A DNA stretch of 61,718 nt from Desulfuromonadaceae bacterium (GCA_028683855.1 JAQUHA010000023.1:1-61718), one strand, 5' to 3'. Counted from the stretch's first letter, positions 15,948 to 26,650 are shown. Notes: generated by a model not told the origin, from the letters alone. A program made the numbers and translations.

Positions 15948-18900
15948 TCACTCTCCTTTCGGGTGATCCGGGTTGCCGGTCACTCCATCAGTCGATACTC
16001 CGCAGAGCGCAAGAATACCATTCATGGGAACATTTATCCAGGCGGGGCGATTGCCGATTTCATAGCGCAGTTCATACAGAGCTTTTTCAAGTTCAAAGAG
16101 TCTTATGAGCCCGTTCACCTGTTCAAAATCTTCGTACAATCCGTTTGCTACAGCTGACTCACCATAAGAGTATATAAACAGATTGCACGCTTCACGCTCC
16201 CAGTCTTTCAACAGCGGCATAAGTTTAATCCGTTCGGGATCAGTATAGCTCTCATTCAATACTGCACTCCAACGCGCATAATCGAATGACCGGAGCATTC
16301 CGGCGACATCGCGGAGAGCGGAATGTTTGGCTCGCCGTTCAGCCAGCGGTCTGGCAGGTTCGCCTTCAAAGTCGATAATGTAAAAATCGTTATTGCTTAC
16401 CAATACCTGACCTAGATGGTAGTCACCGTGGTAGCGCGTTTTGAGACACAACCCGGCAGGCATCGCACACTTTTCGACAAAATCTGTCAAAATGTTCTTC
16501 TGCTTTAGAAGAGAATCTGTATCCCGCTTTACCTGCTCTGAGAAATGTTCCTTATGCTGGTCAAGCAGCGCAAGCGTTCCGTTCAGATCGTTCTGAACCG
16601 ATCTCTTCCAGCTTATCAGATCATCTGACGACATCTCTTCAGGATCGAACGCCGGGTCACCGCTTCTTATCGAAAACGCCTTGTGCAGCTCTGCTGTACG
16701 AAGAGCAAGTGTGCTGACCAGTGACATATAGGCGCCATGTACATCTGCAGGGGTTTCGACAGGAGCGGCAAGACGGCTCTCAATAAAACGCTCCAGATAG
16801 TCCATTGTGTTTGACCAACCGTCCCCCTGATTTGCAACGTGCCCCTGCAACAGCGCAAGACTCATCGGCACTCCGTCGGAAGCGATATACTCCATAACTC
16901 CCGCTACCGGTACACATTTATCAAAATTTGCGACTTCCGTAAGAAACCTGCCAACTTCGAATTCCGGGTTGATTCCGGTTCTAATATTCCGATAACCCTT
17001 GAGAAACAGCTTTTCACCGAGGGTTACAACAGTATTGCTCCCCTGAAACTTTGGACGCCCCATCGGGAGATTTTCCAGCAAATCAGGTGATATTTCTGAA
17101 CACGCCTTTGTCGGAGTAAACCTTATCTGACCATGAGCTGATGAAAGCACCCCACCTTTTACAATCTGATCTACAATTGACCGGCAGAAGCTCTCTTCGG
17201 CAAAAGCATCCGCCAGCACACCGACATGAGACTGTTGACGAACACGCGCAAGAGTTGCGGCAGCCAGCCCCCTCACCTGTTCATCATCACTATCCCCCCA
17301 GGCGAGTGTCATCGGAAGAAAATAGGTACTCTCGCCGGAACTGTTCTCTACTTTAAGCATTGCAATCAGCCACGAGGATGGCTCACTCCCCCACTGAACC
17401 CAATCGTTCAGATATGCCCGTCTGATCGGCACCCCTTTTGCTGCATACCAACGCTGCGTCGATATGTAACGCGGCAGGGTTTCAACCTCAAACTGGGTCC
17501 TCAGCTTCTCTGCCATACGGATACGCCATGGAACTACGCGGTCGCGGAAAAGACTCGTCCAGCCATCGAACAGAACAAGAACCGGCAGTTCATCCGGGGG
17601 CAGGCGATCTTCATACCAACTCGGCACTTCGACATCCAATGTAAGCCTGAACCAGTAAAAACCGCAGGATGGGAGAGTAAGGAGATACGGCAGCTCACCG
17701 ATGGGGGGGAATGCTGTACGCCCCATCATCTCAAGCGGTACACGACCGCGATAGTTTGAGAGATCAAGCTCCACAGGTTGCGCAGATCGCCCCAGATTCG
17801 CAACGCAGAGTATCACTTCATCTCTATACTCGCGGAGATATGCCAGAATTTTACGGTTTCCAGGGGCTAGAAAAACCAGGCGACCACGTCCGAACGCCTT
17901 GCTGCTTTTTCTGACCGCCAGCATACGGCGTGTCCAGTTGAGGAGCGAAAATGGGTCGCGGCTCTGTGCCTCTACGTTTACAGCTTCGTAACCGTAGACT
18001 GTGTCCATTATCGGAGGGAGGTAAAGCCTCTGCGGATCTGCCCGCGAAAAACCGGCGTTACGATCTGGACTCCACTGCATGGGTGTACGCACTCCGTTAC
18101 GATCACCAAGAAATATATTGTCACCCATTCCGATTTCGTCGCCGTAATAGACTATCGGAGAGCCGGGCATAGAGAGGAGAAGGCTGTTCATCAACTTTAT
18201 CCGTTCCCTGTCATTCTCCATCAGCGGAGCTAGGCGACGCCTGATTCCAAGATTTATGCGAGCCCTCGGGTCAGCCGCATACATCTTGTACATATAGTCA
18301 CGCTCTTTGCTTGTTACCATCTCCAGCGTAAGCTCGTCGTGGTTGCGAAGAAAAATCGCCCACTGACAGTTGTCAGGAATATCGGGGGTCTGCTGCATTA
18401 TTTCAACAACCGGGTGACGATCCTCCTGCGCTATAGCCATATATATTCGCGGCATAAGCGGAAAATGGTATGCCATGTGGCACTCGTTGCCCTCACCGAA
18501 ATACTCACGCACATCCTCCGGCCACTGGTTTGCCTCCGCCAGAAGAAGCCTGTTCTTGTAATGTGTATCAACCTGCGCGCGAAGCTGACGGATAACTTCG
18601 TGTGTTTCGGGGAGGTTTTCGTTACTGGTCCCTTCACGCACGCAGAGATAAGGAATTGCGTCCAGACGGAATCCGTCAACCCCCATATCGAGCCAGAAAC
18701 GCATCACGCGGAAAATTGCCTTGAGCACATTCGGATTATTGTAGTTCAGGTCTGGCTGGTGGCTGAAAAAACGGTGCCAGTAGTAGGCTTTGGCAACCGG
18801 GTCCCACGCCCAGTTAGAGGTTTCTGTGTCGTTGAAAATGATTCTCGTGTCGGCAAACTTCCTGTCGTTATCGCTCCAGACGTAATAGTTACGTTTGGAT

Positions 18901-19331
18901 GAACCTGCCGGCGCGCGACGAGCAGCCTGAAACCAGGGATGCTGATCGGAGGTGTGATTGACTACAAGCTCTGTTATTATCCTGAGACCACGCTTGTGGG
19001 CTTCGCGCACCAGGATGCGGAGATCATTTCTGGTTCCGTACTGCTCATAAACATTCCGGTAATCAGCTACATCATAACCGTCGTCTCTCATGGGTGAAGG
19101 ATAGAAAGGCAGAAGCCAGATTGTATTTACTCCGAGGTCACGCACATAATCCAGTTTTTCAATTAAACCGGCAAAATCACCCATGCCATCGCCGTTCGAA
19201 TCAAAAAACGCTTTGACGTGCAGCTGGTAAACTACGGCATCTTTGTACCAGAGTGCTTCACTGTTTTCATCCTCTGTTGAAGAGCCCGTATATTCTATCT
19301 TATCAACATCCGGATTATCAGTATTACCCAT
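15948..19331 (-). CDS. treS: Trehalose synthase-maltokinase fusion (TreS-Mak)
   Basis: 1127 residues. The N-terminal ~560 residues are a GH13 trehalose synthase that interconverts maltose and trehalose: catalytic Asp in GVDGFRLDAIPYL, Glu in LLLAEANQWPE, Asp in FLRNHDEL. The C-terminal ~500 residues are a maltokinase with the kinase-like motifs TRYHGDYHLGQVL and IIDFEGEPARP, which makes maltose 1-phosphate from maltose and ATP. In actinobacteria this product feeds GlgE to build alpha-glucan; no glgE is in the window. TGGAG precedes the ATG by 7 bases. It sits 51 bases after treY and directly before the channel gene. The fusion is known in other bacteria; here it coexists with TreY/TreZ. Confidence 0.95.
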   Translation of the reverse strand: MGNTDNPDVDKIEYTGSSTEDENSEALWYKDAVVYQLHVKAFFDSNGDGMGDFAGLIEKLDYVRDLGVNTIWLLPFYPSPMRDDGYDVADYRNVYEQYGTRNDLRILVREAHKRGLRIITELVVNHTSDQHPWFQAARRAPAGSSKRNYYVWSDNDRKFADTRIIFNDTETSNWAWDPVAKAYYWHRFFSHQPDLNYNNPNVLKAIFRVMRFWLDMGVDGFRLDAIPYLCVREGTSNENLPETHEVIRQLRAQVDTHYKNRLLLAEANQWPEDVREYFGEGNECHMAYHFPLMPRIYMAIAQEDRHPVVEIMQQTPDIPDNCQWAIFLRNHDELTLEMVTSKERDYMYKMYAADPRARINLGIRRRLAPLMENDRERIKLMNSLLLSMPGSPIVYYGDEIGMGDNIFLGDRNGVRTPMQWSPDRNAGFSRADPQRLYLPPIMDTVYGYEAVNVEAQSRDPFSLLNWTRRMLAVRKSSKAFGRGRLVFLAPGNRKILAYLREYRDEVILCVANLGRSAQPVELDLSNYRGRVPLEMMGRTAFPPIGELPYLLTLPSCGFYWFRLTLDVEVPSWYEDRLPPDELPVLVLFDGWTSLFRDRVVPWRIRMAEKLRTQFEVETLPRYISTQRWYAAKGVPIRRAYLNDWVQWGSEPSSWLIAMLKVENSSGESTYFLPMTLAWGDSDDEQVRGLAAATLARVRQQSHVGVLADAFAEESFCRSIVDQIVKGGVLSSAHGQIRFTPTKACSEISPDLLENLPMGRPKFQGSNTVVTLGEKLFLKGYRNIRTGINPEFEVGRFLTEVANFDKCVPVAGVMEYIASDGVPMSLALLQGHVANQGDGWSNTMDYLERFIESRLAAPVETPADVHGAYMSLVSTLALRTAELHKAFSIRSGDPAFDPEEMSSDDLISWKRSVQNDLNGTLALLDQHKEHFSEQVKRDTDSLLKQKNILTDFVEKCAMPAGLCLKTRYHGDYHLGQVLVSNNDFYIIDFEGEPARPLAERRAKHSALRDVAGMLRSFDYARWSAVLNESYTDPERIKLMPLLKDWEREACNLFIYSYGESAVANGLYEDFEQVNGLIRLFELEKALYELRYEIGNRPAWINVPMNGILALCGVSTDGVTGNPDHPKGE

Positions 19332-19382
19332 TTATGCACTCCATTTTTTCGGCATATAAAATTTAAACACCCTTTATTCAAG

Positions 19383-22364
19383 CTAATTGCTCCGATCAAA
19401 CCTCTCAAGCAGAGCAACCGGAAATTCAGAGAGTATGTCTGCCACCGAAAGGGTTAATCCGGCACCATCCTGATTAAGCTCCAGAACCTGACCGGTAAAA
19501 ATATTGCGATAACAGCTTGTAGCTATATCGAATTGCTGAACAATTCTGGTATCCTGCCAGACGTCAACCCCGAGCGGCACTCCGGAAGTTTCACCAACAA
19601 ACCTGCTACAGAGTCGTGGTACGACCACCATAATCGATCTCCCGTTGATTGATCGCTCATAAGCACAGATATTCTCACGGCACAAACCTTCAACGATTAG
19701 AGGGAGATACCTGCCCAACTCAAAAAGCTCGCGATGTTCCCGTCTGAAAATGAGCGATTTAAATGTCATATACATTTTTATCCGACCATCTTTTCGACTT
19801 TTAAAAACTTCACGGGCAGTCTCAAGCAGACCGGCAGCAGACACTTTCTCTTTCAGTTCATCAAGAATAGCTTTCCTTAGTTGAAAATCTACCGGACGCC
19901 GGTTGTCCGGGTCTACCAGACTGAAATCCCACAGTTCGTTCCCCTGATAAAAATCGGGTATTCCGGGCGAAGTGATTTTTAGAAGAGTCTGGGAGAGGGA
20001 GTTAAAAATTCCGCAGGCAGAGCTTAACTCCTGAAACTTTGCAAAATCGTGCAGGAAACTGTTTTGCGGTGAATCTTTAAGTATTGTATCTATAAAATAC
20101 ATTACTGCGTCTTCACGCATTGTATTAGGGCTTATCCAGCTTGTGTGAACTTTTGCTTCACGCATCGCCTTCAGCATATACTCCTTTATTCTGGTGCGGA
20201 ATTGAGCAAACTCATCATCTTCAAAACGACAGAACGGCCAGGTTCCGACAAGCGTCTGGTAGAAGAGATACTCTTCATTCCGGCTTGGTGCGGGTTTGCC
20301 GTCAACAACCATTTTAAACCTTCGATTCTGACGGCTCCATCTTGAGAGCGCGTCACGCCAGCGCTCAGGAATTTCAGAAAGCACTGTTATTCTGGCACGG
20401 ACATCCTCACTCCTCTTGGTGTCATGGGTGGATGTTGCAAGCATCGCAAGCGGTCGCGATTTACAACGCTCAATATTCTGTCCGTGGAACGCCTCCAAAG
20501 TGATTCCAAAGCGTTCCGGACTACCACCTACTTCGTTGAGTGACACAAGCCTGTTGTAGATATAGAAGGCCGTATCTTCAACACCTTTAGCCATAACAGG
20601 ACTTGTGATCTGTTGAAAACGCATTACAAAATCAAGCCAGTTTTTCTTCTGATCCTCAGAATGATTTGCTGGAAAACTGAGCATAAGAACGTCACGGATA
20701 AAATCAAAAACGGAGGCGCTGATAGCCGGATTCTGACGCTTTGCCCAACCTATGGCAGATTCGATGTACTGCTTATCCCGCTCAGGAACATCAAAGCTGT
20801 TGATATATGTCCTGTAAACCGGGAAAAATGCGATGACCTCTACTATCGCCTTTATAAGACTGTTAAGGGTGAAATCACGGGTGTGACGGTTCTGCTCCGA
20901 TATCCTGTTGAGGTAATGCCCCAGGGTGTTTATTTCGCTGGACATAGCTACCTGCATAACCAGCTTTTTCTTGTCGTACACTGCCTGCATAAAATCAACG
21001 CGATGCCTCAGAAAACGTGTGTATATAGCTTCAAATGCCTTTGCATTTCCAGTGTCTACAAAAAGTCCGTTTACCTGATTGGCAAAATCATATCCTGTTG
21101 TATCAAATACAGACCAGCTCTCCGGCAGTTTCTCTCCTTTAAGGAGAATCTTTTCGGCAATTATGTAGAACGGTTTGTAAGAATGGTTCGTTGCTGTTAT
21201 CAGCTGATACCGTTCTCTGGATGATATGGAGTTCTCACCTTCACAGTTTTCCGCTTCAAGCTCTTTGCCGTACATCCTGCAGAAGCAGCCAGACTGAAGA
21301 CGTCTTATATAATCTTCCGGGTCTTTAAGACCGTCGGCGTGGTCGATGCGGAGACCGCTTATTTTCCCGGTTTCTATAAGCTTGAAAACAAAACGGTGAG
21401 TCTCTTCAAAAACGGCTGGATCTTCAACTCTTATCGCGCCAAGCGAGTTTATATCGAAAAATCTCCGGTAGTTTATCTCCTCAGTGGCTACCCGCCAGTG
21501 TGAGATACGGTAAACCTGTTCACGAAGAAGGGCGTCGAGTAGATCGAAACTCCGTGGATCACCTTTTTTCCCGTTGAATATGGCTACGTTGCAGCTGATA
21601 AACTCACCTATCGCGGAGCTGTTCTGGCAGAGGGTCCATAGTCGCCGCTTTATGACCTCTTTCTCCCTGTACCGTTCCGATATCCTCTCCGGATCTTTTT
21701 CTGTTGCCGGTGGGAGATGTTTAAGCGCGGTTACAATGCTCATAAGCTCCTGAAATTGAGGGGCATCTTTCGTCAGAACCTCCTGTATTTTATCAATTCC
21801 AAGAGTCAGGATACTACTGTAGGATTTTGGTATCAGAGGCAGTTTATGGTTGTAGTAACGGACAAAAAAGGAGCCTTCTTCAAAGGAGAGACGGAGTTCT
21901 CCGTTCTCAAGTATAGTTCCGTACTGATCACCCAGAATCGGAATCAGTATTTTATTTTCCAGCTCCTTTGTAACCGGATGCCAATCAATATCAAAAAAAT
22001 TCGCGTAGTATGAGCTTGGGCCGTTTTCCAGCAGATCCATCCAATATGCATTCCCCTGCCCTTCAATGCACATATGGTTTGGAACAATATCGAGTATCTG
22101 ACCCATATCGTAACGCTTTAACGCGGAGACAAGCTCCTCATACTCGTCATTAGTGCCGACTTCCGGATTGAGGGAGTTCTGATCCATAACGTCGTAACCG
22201 TGCAGACTCCCCTCACGCGCCTTGAAATATGGTGAGGCATAAATATCTGTTATTCCGAGCTGATGCAGGTATCTGGCTATTCCGGATGCATCACTAAATC
22301 CGAATTGCCCGTTAAATTGAAGTCGGTAGGTTGATATTGGTACTCTAAGACCTTTGTAATTCAT
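19383..22364 (-). CDS. treY: Maltooligosyltrehalose synthase
   Basis: A 993-residue GH13 enzyme that rearranges the reducing-end linkage of malto-oligosaccharides to give maltooligosyl-trehalose. Signature segments are PISTYRLQFNGQFGF at the N terminus, the nucleophile region GLRIDHADGLKDP, the acid/base glutamate in YIIAEKILL and STHDTKRSEDVRAR. Length is slightly above the usual ~900. The start overlaps the GH57 stop by 4 bases (ATGA), so translation is coupled. Together with TreZ it releases free trehalose from glycogen-type glucan. Confidence 0.96.
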   Translation of the reverse strand: MNYKGLRVPISTYRLQFNGQFGFSDASGIARYLHQLGITDIYASPYFKAREGSLHGYDVMDQNSLNPEVGTNDEYEELVSALKRYDMGQILDIVPNHMCIEGQGNAYWMDLLENGPSSYYANFFDIDWHPVTKELENKILIPILGDQYGTILENGELRLSFEEGSFFVRYYNHKLPLIPKSYSSILTLGIDKIQEVLTKDAPQFQELMSIVTALKHLPPATEKDPERISERYREKEVIKRRLWTLCQNSSAIGEFISCNVAIFNGKKGDPRSFDLLDALLREQVYRISHWRVATEEINYRRFFDINSLGAIRVEDPAVFEETHRFVFKLIETGKISGLRIDHADGLKDPEDYIRRLQSGCFCRMYGKELEAENCEGENSISSRERYQLITATNHSYKPFYIIAEKILLKGEKLPESWSVFDTTGYDFANQVNGLFVDTGNAKAFEAIYTRFLRHRVDFMQAVYDKKKLVMQVAMSSEINTLGHYLNRISEQNRHTRDFTLNSLIKAIVEVIAFFPVYRTYINSFDVPERDKQYIESAIGWAKRQNPAISASVFDFIRDVLMLSFPANHSEDQKKNWLDFVMRFQQITSPVMAKGVEDTAFYIYNRLVSLNEVGGSPERFGITLEAFHGQNIERCKSRPLAMLATSTHDTKRSEDVRARITVLSEIPERWRDALSRWSRQNRRFKMVVDGKPAPSRNEEYLFYQTLVGTWPFCRFEDDEFAQFRTRIKEYMLKAMREAKVHTSWISPNTMREDAVMYFIDTILKDSPQNSFLHDFAKFQELSSACGIFNSLSQTLLKITSPGIPDFYQGNELWDFSLVDPDNRRPVDFQLRKAILDELKEKVSAAGLLETAREVFKSRKDGRIKMYMTFKSLIFRREHRELFELGRYLPLIVEGLCRENICAYERSINGRSIMVVVPRLCSRFVGETSGVPLGVDVWQDTRIVQQFDIATSCYRNIFTGQVLELNQDGAGLTLSVADILSEFPVALLERFDRSN

Positions 22365-24814
22365 GCTGTTCCCTTTACTGTCATGGCAACCTCAATATTA
22401 AAATATAAAAGCTGCCCCAGTTTTTTCAGAGATTCAATCCTTGCTGCACTGCTGTAAGTTCTTTTTTTCAGATCTAACTGTGAGTCCGCTGCTGATGACT
22501 GCAGAATTTCCCAAAACACATTCTGCGCCTGCCAGAGGTTCACCTCTATAGGAAGTTCAGCAATTGCCTCCAGCAGAAGTATCAGCTCGTCAGAGAGAAC
22601 CCTATTATCGGGATTGCAAAGCAGCTCCGACATAGCCGATTCCAGTCTTTTACGCACTATAAACTCAAGAGCAACCTTATCGACAACAACACTCCACCCT
22701 CTGATCTCGCTTATTAATTCTGTTAATTTAACAACATCAATGAACTCTGCCGAAAACATCTTTTGCAGCTGCAGATTAAGAGCAGTTTCGGCTGTATTCA
22801 TAAAACGATGCGGTACCGGCATTCCTGTCTCTCTCAAAAACCACATTAACCCGCGACTGTTTTCGTAGAGAGAGGTAAATTTTTCTTCAAACTCCTGCAG
22901 TGTACCAGCAATTACGAACTGTAGAATATGACGCTGTTCATCTCGGAACAGATTCTTGAGGGAGTAGTTGTGCATTCCAAAATGACTGTCCATCAACCTT
23001 ATAATGGAAGCAAAATCCGAGTCATTAAATGCATTAACCATCTCTTTTTTAACAGCGGTGTAGATCTCTTCCCCCTGAAAGGAACGGACTCCACAGTTTA
23101 GGGCGTGACCACCGAAATAGAGGGTGCAGAAGCTTATACGATCAGATTTTCTGGTTATTGAGGAACGAATAAATATTCTGCCGACGGCAAGTTTCATCTG
23201 GCCGGAATGATATAACTGAAAATCCTCACTGTATACCCTATAGCTGAATATACCGGTCTCTTCACCATACTCTTCAAAAACTGAACTTACAGCGTAATGT
23301 GCGCCGACCTTAATCAGATCAATCATAGCCGGCTTAACAAATCTTGCGTAGATCTCCGCACCGTTAAGGTACTCCGGAATGTTGCTGGGAGCCAAAGCCA
23401 GCCGCTGCAGAAAGGCAGATTCTATACCCTTGCTTCCGGATTTTTCTGCAAGCTGTATCGCACGTCCTGCATACTGGATTATCTGAACCGTCTCCAGTCC
23501 TGAGAGTTCATCAAAGAACCAGCCGCAGCTCGTATACATCAGCATGGCATGGCGCTGCATTTCAAGCAGCCGGAGTACTGCTACGCCGTCATCCTCGTCA
23601 AGCGGGCGGAGCGAGTGCCTGAACAGAAATGCCGCAACATTTTCGACCGAGCGATCCAGCAAGACCTCAATATATTCGTCACGGGCAGTCCATGGGTCTC
23701 TAAGGTATCCTGACGTACCGGCTTCAAAATTTTCAGCAAGCTCGGTGCTAAGCCAATCAAGAGCGCCCCTTAGCGGATTGCGCCACTCCTGACTCCAGCC
23801 ACCATTTCCACCTGAGTTGCACCCACAGTTATTCCTCCACCTCTCTATTCCATGAATGCAGCTCCAGGAGCTGTTTTCAATAATATTTACCTCATGCACA
23901 GCCGGATTTAGCTCAAGATATTCACCGTAATTTGTCAGCCGGGCCAACCCGTTCCCTTCTATATGATCGAGCGCGTGCCCCAGAGCCATCTCTCCGAAGT
24001 GGTGGTGATGACCGTATGTTTCTCCATCTGTTGCTATATTAACCAGTTGAGAGTGCGCGCGGTTATCGGAAAAACCTGATGCCAGACGGGCGGCAAATTT
24101 TTCTCCGCTTCCAAGCAGATTTTCAAAAGCAACAGCCTGAGAAATTGGACCGTCGTAAAAGAAAAGAGTAATATCACGCCCTGACGGGAGAGGACAGATG
24201 TATGCTCGTGAAGGATCAATGCGCGAACCGCTTACGTCATTCCAGCGATTACTCCCTGTTTTCCTGACTCTGGCAGCCTGGCGCGGTGCCAGAATAGTAA
24301 ATTTGATCCCCTCTTCAGCCAGTACCTCCAGAGTCTCGATATCAACGGCAGTTTCCGCAAGCCACATCCCTTCAGGAAAACGCTGAAAACGATATTCAAA
24401 ATCCCTGATCCCCCAACGCACCTGACTACGCTTATCTCTAAGAGTTGCGAGCGGCATTATTATATGATTATAAACCTGAGCCAGTGCTGCACCATGCCCT
24501 GATCGCCATGCAATGCTCTGCCGGTCGGCGGCAAGAATTGCCCTGTAGGTATCAACTGAGTACTTCTCCATCCAGGAGAGAAGTGTAGGACCAAAGTTGA
24601 AACTTATACGGGCATAGTTGCTGACTATTCCCATTATACGACCGTCACGATCCAGATTACGCGAGGCTGTATTAGGTGAGTAGCACTCGGCGGTTATACG
24701 TTCGTTCCAGTCATGATAGGGGTATGCCGAGTCCTGAATTTCTATGGACTCCAGCCATGGATTTTCGCGTGGAGGCTGGTAGAAGTGACCATGTATGCAG
24801 AGGAAGTTTCCCAT
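22361..24814 (-). CDS. Glycoside hydrolase family 57 protein with DUF3536
   Basis: An 817-residue cytoplasmic enzyme. The N-terminal GH57 domain shows HGHFYQPPRENPW, the active-site region PEGMWLAETAVD (the probable catalytic glutamate) and ATDGETYGHHHHFGE. The C-terminal half matches the DUF3536 region attached to a subgroup of GH57 proteins. GH57 includes alpha-amylases, 4-alpha-glucanotransferases and branching enzymes; which activity this one has is not evident. Its position between treZ and treY (TAA-ATG abutting treZ, 4-base overlap with treY) suggests it prepares or remodels the glucan chains used for trehalose production. Confidence 0.9.
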   Translation of the reverse strand: MGNFLCIHGHFYQPPRENPWLESIEIQDSAYPYHDWNERITAECYSPNTASRNLDRDGRIMGIVSNYARISFNFGPTLLSWMEKYSVDTYRAILAADRQSIAWRSGHGAALAQVYNHIIMPLATLRDKRSQVRWGIRDFEYRFQRFPEGMWLAETAVDIETLEVLAEEGIKFTILAPRQAARVRKTGSNRWNDVSGSRIDPSRAYICPLPSGRDITLFFYDGPISQAVAFENLLGSGEKFAARLASGFSDNRAHSQLVNIATDGETYGHHHHFGEMALGHALDHIEGNGLARLTNYGEYLELNPAVHEVNIIENSSWSCIHGIERWRNNCGCNSGGNGGWSQEWRNPLRGALDWLSTELAENFEAGTSGYLRDPWTARDEYIEVLLDRSVENVAAFLFRHSLRPLDEDDGVAVLRLLEMQRHAMLMYTSCGWFFDELSGLETVQIIQYAGRAIQLAEKSGSKGIESAFLQRLALAPSNIPEYLNGAEIYARFVKPAMIDLIKVGAHYAVSSVFEEYGEETGIFSYRVYSEDFQLYHSGQMKLAVGRIFIRSSITRKSDRISFCTLYFGGHALNCGVRSFQGEEIYTAVKKEMVNAFNDSDFASIIRLMDSHFGMHNYSLKNLFRDEQRHILQFVIAGTLQEFEEKFTSLYENSRGLMWFLRETGMPVPHRFMNTAETALNLQLQKMFSAEFIDVVKLTELISEIRGWSVVVDKVALEFIVRKRLESAMSELLCNPDNRVLSDELILLLEAIAELPIEVNLWQAQNVFWEILQSSAADSQLDLKKRTYSSAARIESLKKLGQLLYFNIEVAMTVKGTA

Positions 24815-26650
24815 TTAATTATTCCTTTCAGTTCGATAGACGATAACACCGAAAGGGGCAAGCGTCGGAAAAGTCGCTGGTCTTGTTGAGTAGACTGTCA
24901 TACAGCTCCCTGCGGGATATCTGCCGGTAGAGTCGAGCATTATACGTATGTTCCCACCAGCAAGGGATGGAGGGATTATGCAATCACGGTCACTGAAGTT
25001 AAACAGGCAGAAGAGCTGTTCATCCGCAATATTTCTAATAATCGCAAGCATCCGCTCCTCTTCCATCCCAAGCACCTGCATATTTGCCCTGCTTGGTCTA
25101 GCCAGTGGCTCGCACTCTTTACGAAGCTGTATCAATTCGCGGTAAAACTCGAAAACCGCCCGATGTTCACCACTCCTACGCTGTTCCTGATCAAGTTTGG
25201 CTGAAAGAAAAGTAGCCTCATCCTGTGGATCCGGAGGCACCCCCTGATCTGCAAATGCGGCGAACTCCTCAAGACGTCCACGCCTCACACCATCAACAAG
25301 TTCTGAGTCGCTGTGACTCACAAAATATGGAAAAGGGGCAGATTCAGCGTACTCTTCACCCATAAAGAGCATAGGTATATATGGAGAGAGGAGAACTGCA
25401 GCGGCTGCCAGTTTAAGCCGCTCTTTTGTAAGATAGTTTCCAAGTCGCTCCCCGCGAATACGATTACCGACCTGATCATGGTTCTGGGAGAAAACTACAA
25501 GCTGTCCGGGTGGTATCTCTAAGGATGAAGATCCGTGTCTCCGCTTTCTGAATGCAGAATAACAGCCTGAAACTACAAACCCCTCAGTAACACTTTTCAC
25601 AAAGTCTGAAAATTTTCCGAAGTCAGAATAATAACCTGCCTGATCGCCGGTAAGTAGCGAACGCAGTGCATGATGAAAATCGTCATTCCACTGGGCATCC
25701 AGTCCGTAACCGCCAATCTGCGGCGCTGATATGACACGGACATCATTCAGATCGCTCTCGGCAATAACGTAAACCTTACGACCAAGTTCAACCCCTTTTG
25801 AATGAACCGCTTTAGTAAGTTCTTCAAGTATATGAAGTGCCCCAAAATCATATATTCCGTGAATAGCATCCAGTCTCAAAGCGTCAATATGATATTCAGC
25901 AATCCAGTGAACGGCATTGGAAATGAAATAACTCCGTACTACATCGCTGCCTGAATCATCAAAGTTAACAGCATCACCCCATGGAGTGCGATAACGATCG
26001 GTAAAATATGGTCCGAAAGCGTGCAGATAATTACCTTCAGGTCCAAGATGATTGTAGACAACATCCAGAATCACGGCTAATCCGCAGGAGTGGCACGCAT
26101 CAACCAGCCGCTTTAAACCATCTGATCCGCCATAGCTGTTCTGCGGTGCAAATGGAAAAGTGCCGTCGTACCCCCAATTACGATCACCTGGAAATTGAGC
26201 GACAGGCATAAGCTCAACAGCGGTTACCCCTAATTCCAGCAGATATTCCAAGCGTGAGATTACTCCGTCAAAAGTCCCTTCTTTTGAGAATGTACCGACA
26301 TGAAGCTCGTATATAAGATATTTTTCAAGTGGCATACCACGCCACTGTTTGTCGCTCCAGGTGAAGTGCTGGTCTAAAATCTGTGAAGCTCCATGAACAC
26401 CATCCGGCTGACTGCGTGAAGCCGGATCCGGACGGCGCAGTTTTCCATTCAGCCAGTACCAGTAATGATCACCTGCCGTCGCATTTACCACACCCTCAAA
26501 GTATTCACCCTGACGATGAAGCGGTGTTTTAACCCCTCCGTTTTCTACGATCTCTACCTCAACTGAATCAGCTTCAGGTGCCCATACTCTAAAATTAACC
26601 CCTCCTTTCACAGGGGTTGCTCCTATTTTAAGCGCAAACCTATTATTCAT
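24815..26650 (-). CDS. treZ: Malto-oligosyltrehalose trehalohydrolase
   Basis: A 611-residue GH13 enzyme that cleaves maltooligosyl-trehalose to release trehalose. It has an N-terminal E-set/CBM48-like domain (VNFRVWAPEADSVEV) and a catalytic barrel with nucleophile in IDALRLDAIHGIYD, acid/base in VIAESDLND and third acid in FSQNHDQVGNR. AAGGAAAATTT precedes the ATG. First of the closely spaced trehalose genes; the next start touches its stop codon. The gap of 107 to 108 bases to the upstream AI-2E-family gene may contain its promoter. Confidence 0.96.
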   Translation of the reverse strand: MNNRFALKIGATPVKGGVNFRVWAPEADSVEVEIVENGGVKTPLHRQGEYFEGVVNATAGDHYWYWLNGKLRRPDPASRSQPDGVHGASQILDQHFTWSDKQWRGMPLEKYLIYELHVGTFSKEGTFDGVISRLEYLLELGVTAVELMPVAQFPGDRNWGYDGTFPFAPQNSYGGSDGLKRLVDACHSCGLAVILDVVYNHLGPEGNYLHAFGPYFTDRYRTPWGDAVNFDDSGSDVVRSYFISNAVHWIAEYHIDALRLDAIHGIYDFGALHILEELTKAVHSKGVELGRKVYVIAESDLNDVRVISAPQIGGYGLDAQWNDDFHHALRSLLTGDQAGYYSDFGKFSDFVKSVTEGFVVSGCYSAFRKRRHGSSSLEIPPGQLVVFSQNHDQVGNRIRGERLGNYLTKERLKLAAAAVLLSPYIPMLFMGEEYAESAPFPYFVSHSDSELVDGVRRGRLEEFAAFADQGVPPDPQDEATFLSAKLDQEQRRSGEHRAVFEFYRELIQLRKECEPLARPSRANMQVLGMEEERMLAIIRNIADEQLFCLFNFSDRDCIIPPSLAGGNIRIMLDSTGRYPAGSCMTVYSTRPATFPTLAPFGVIVYRTERNN

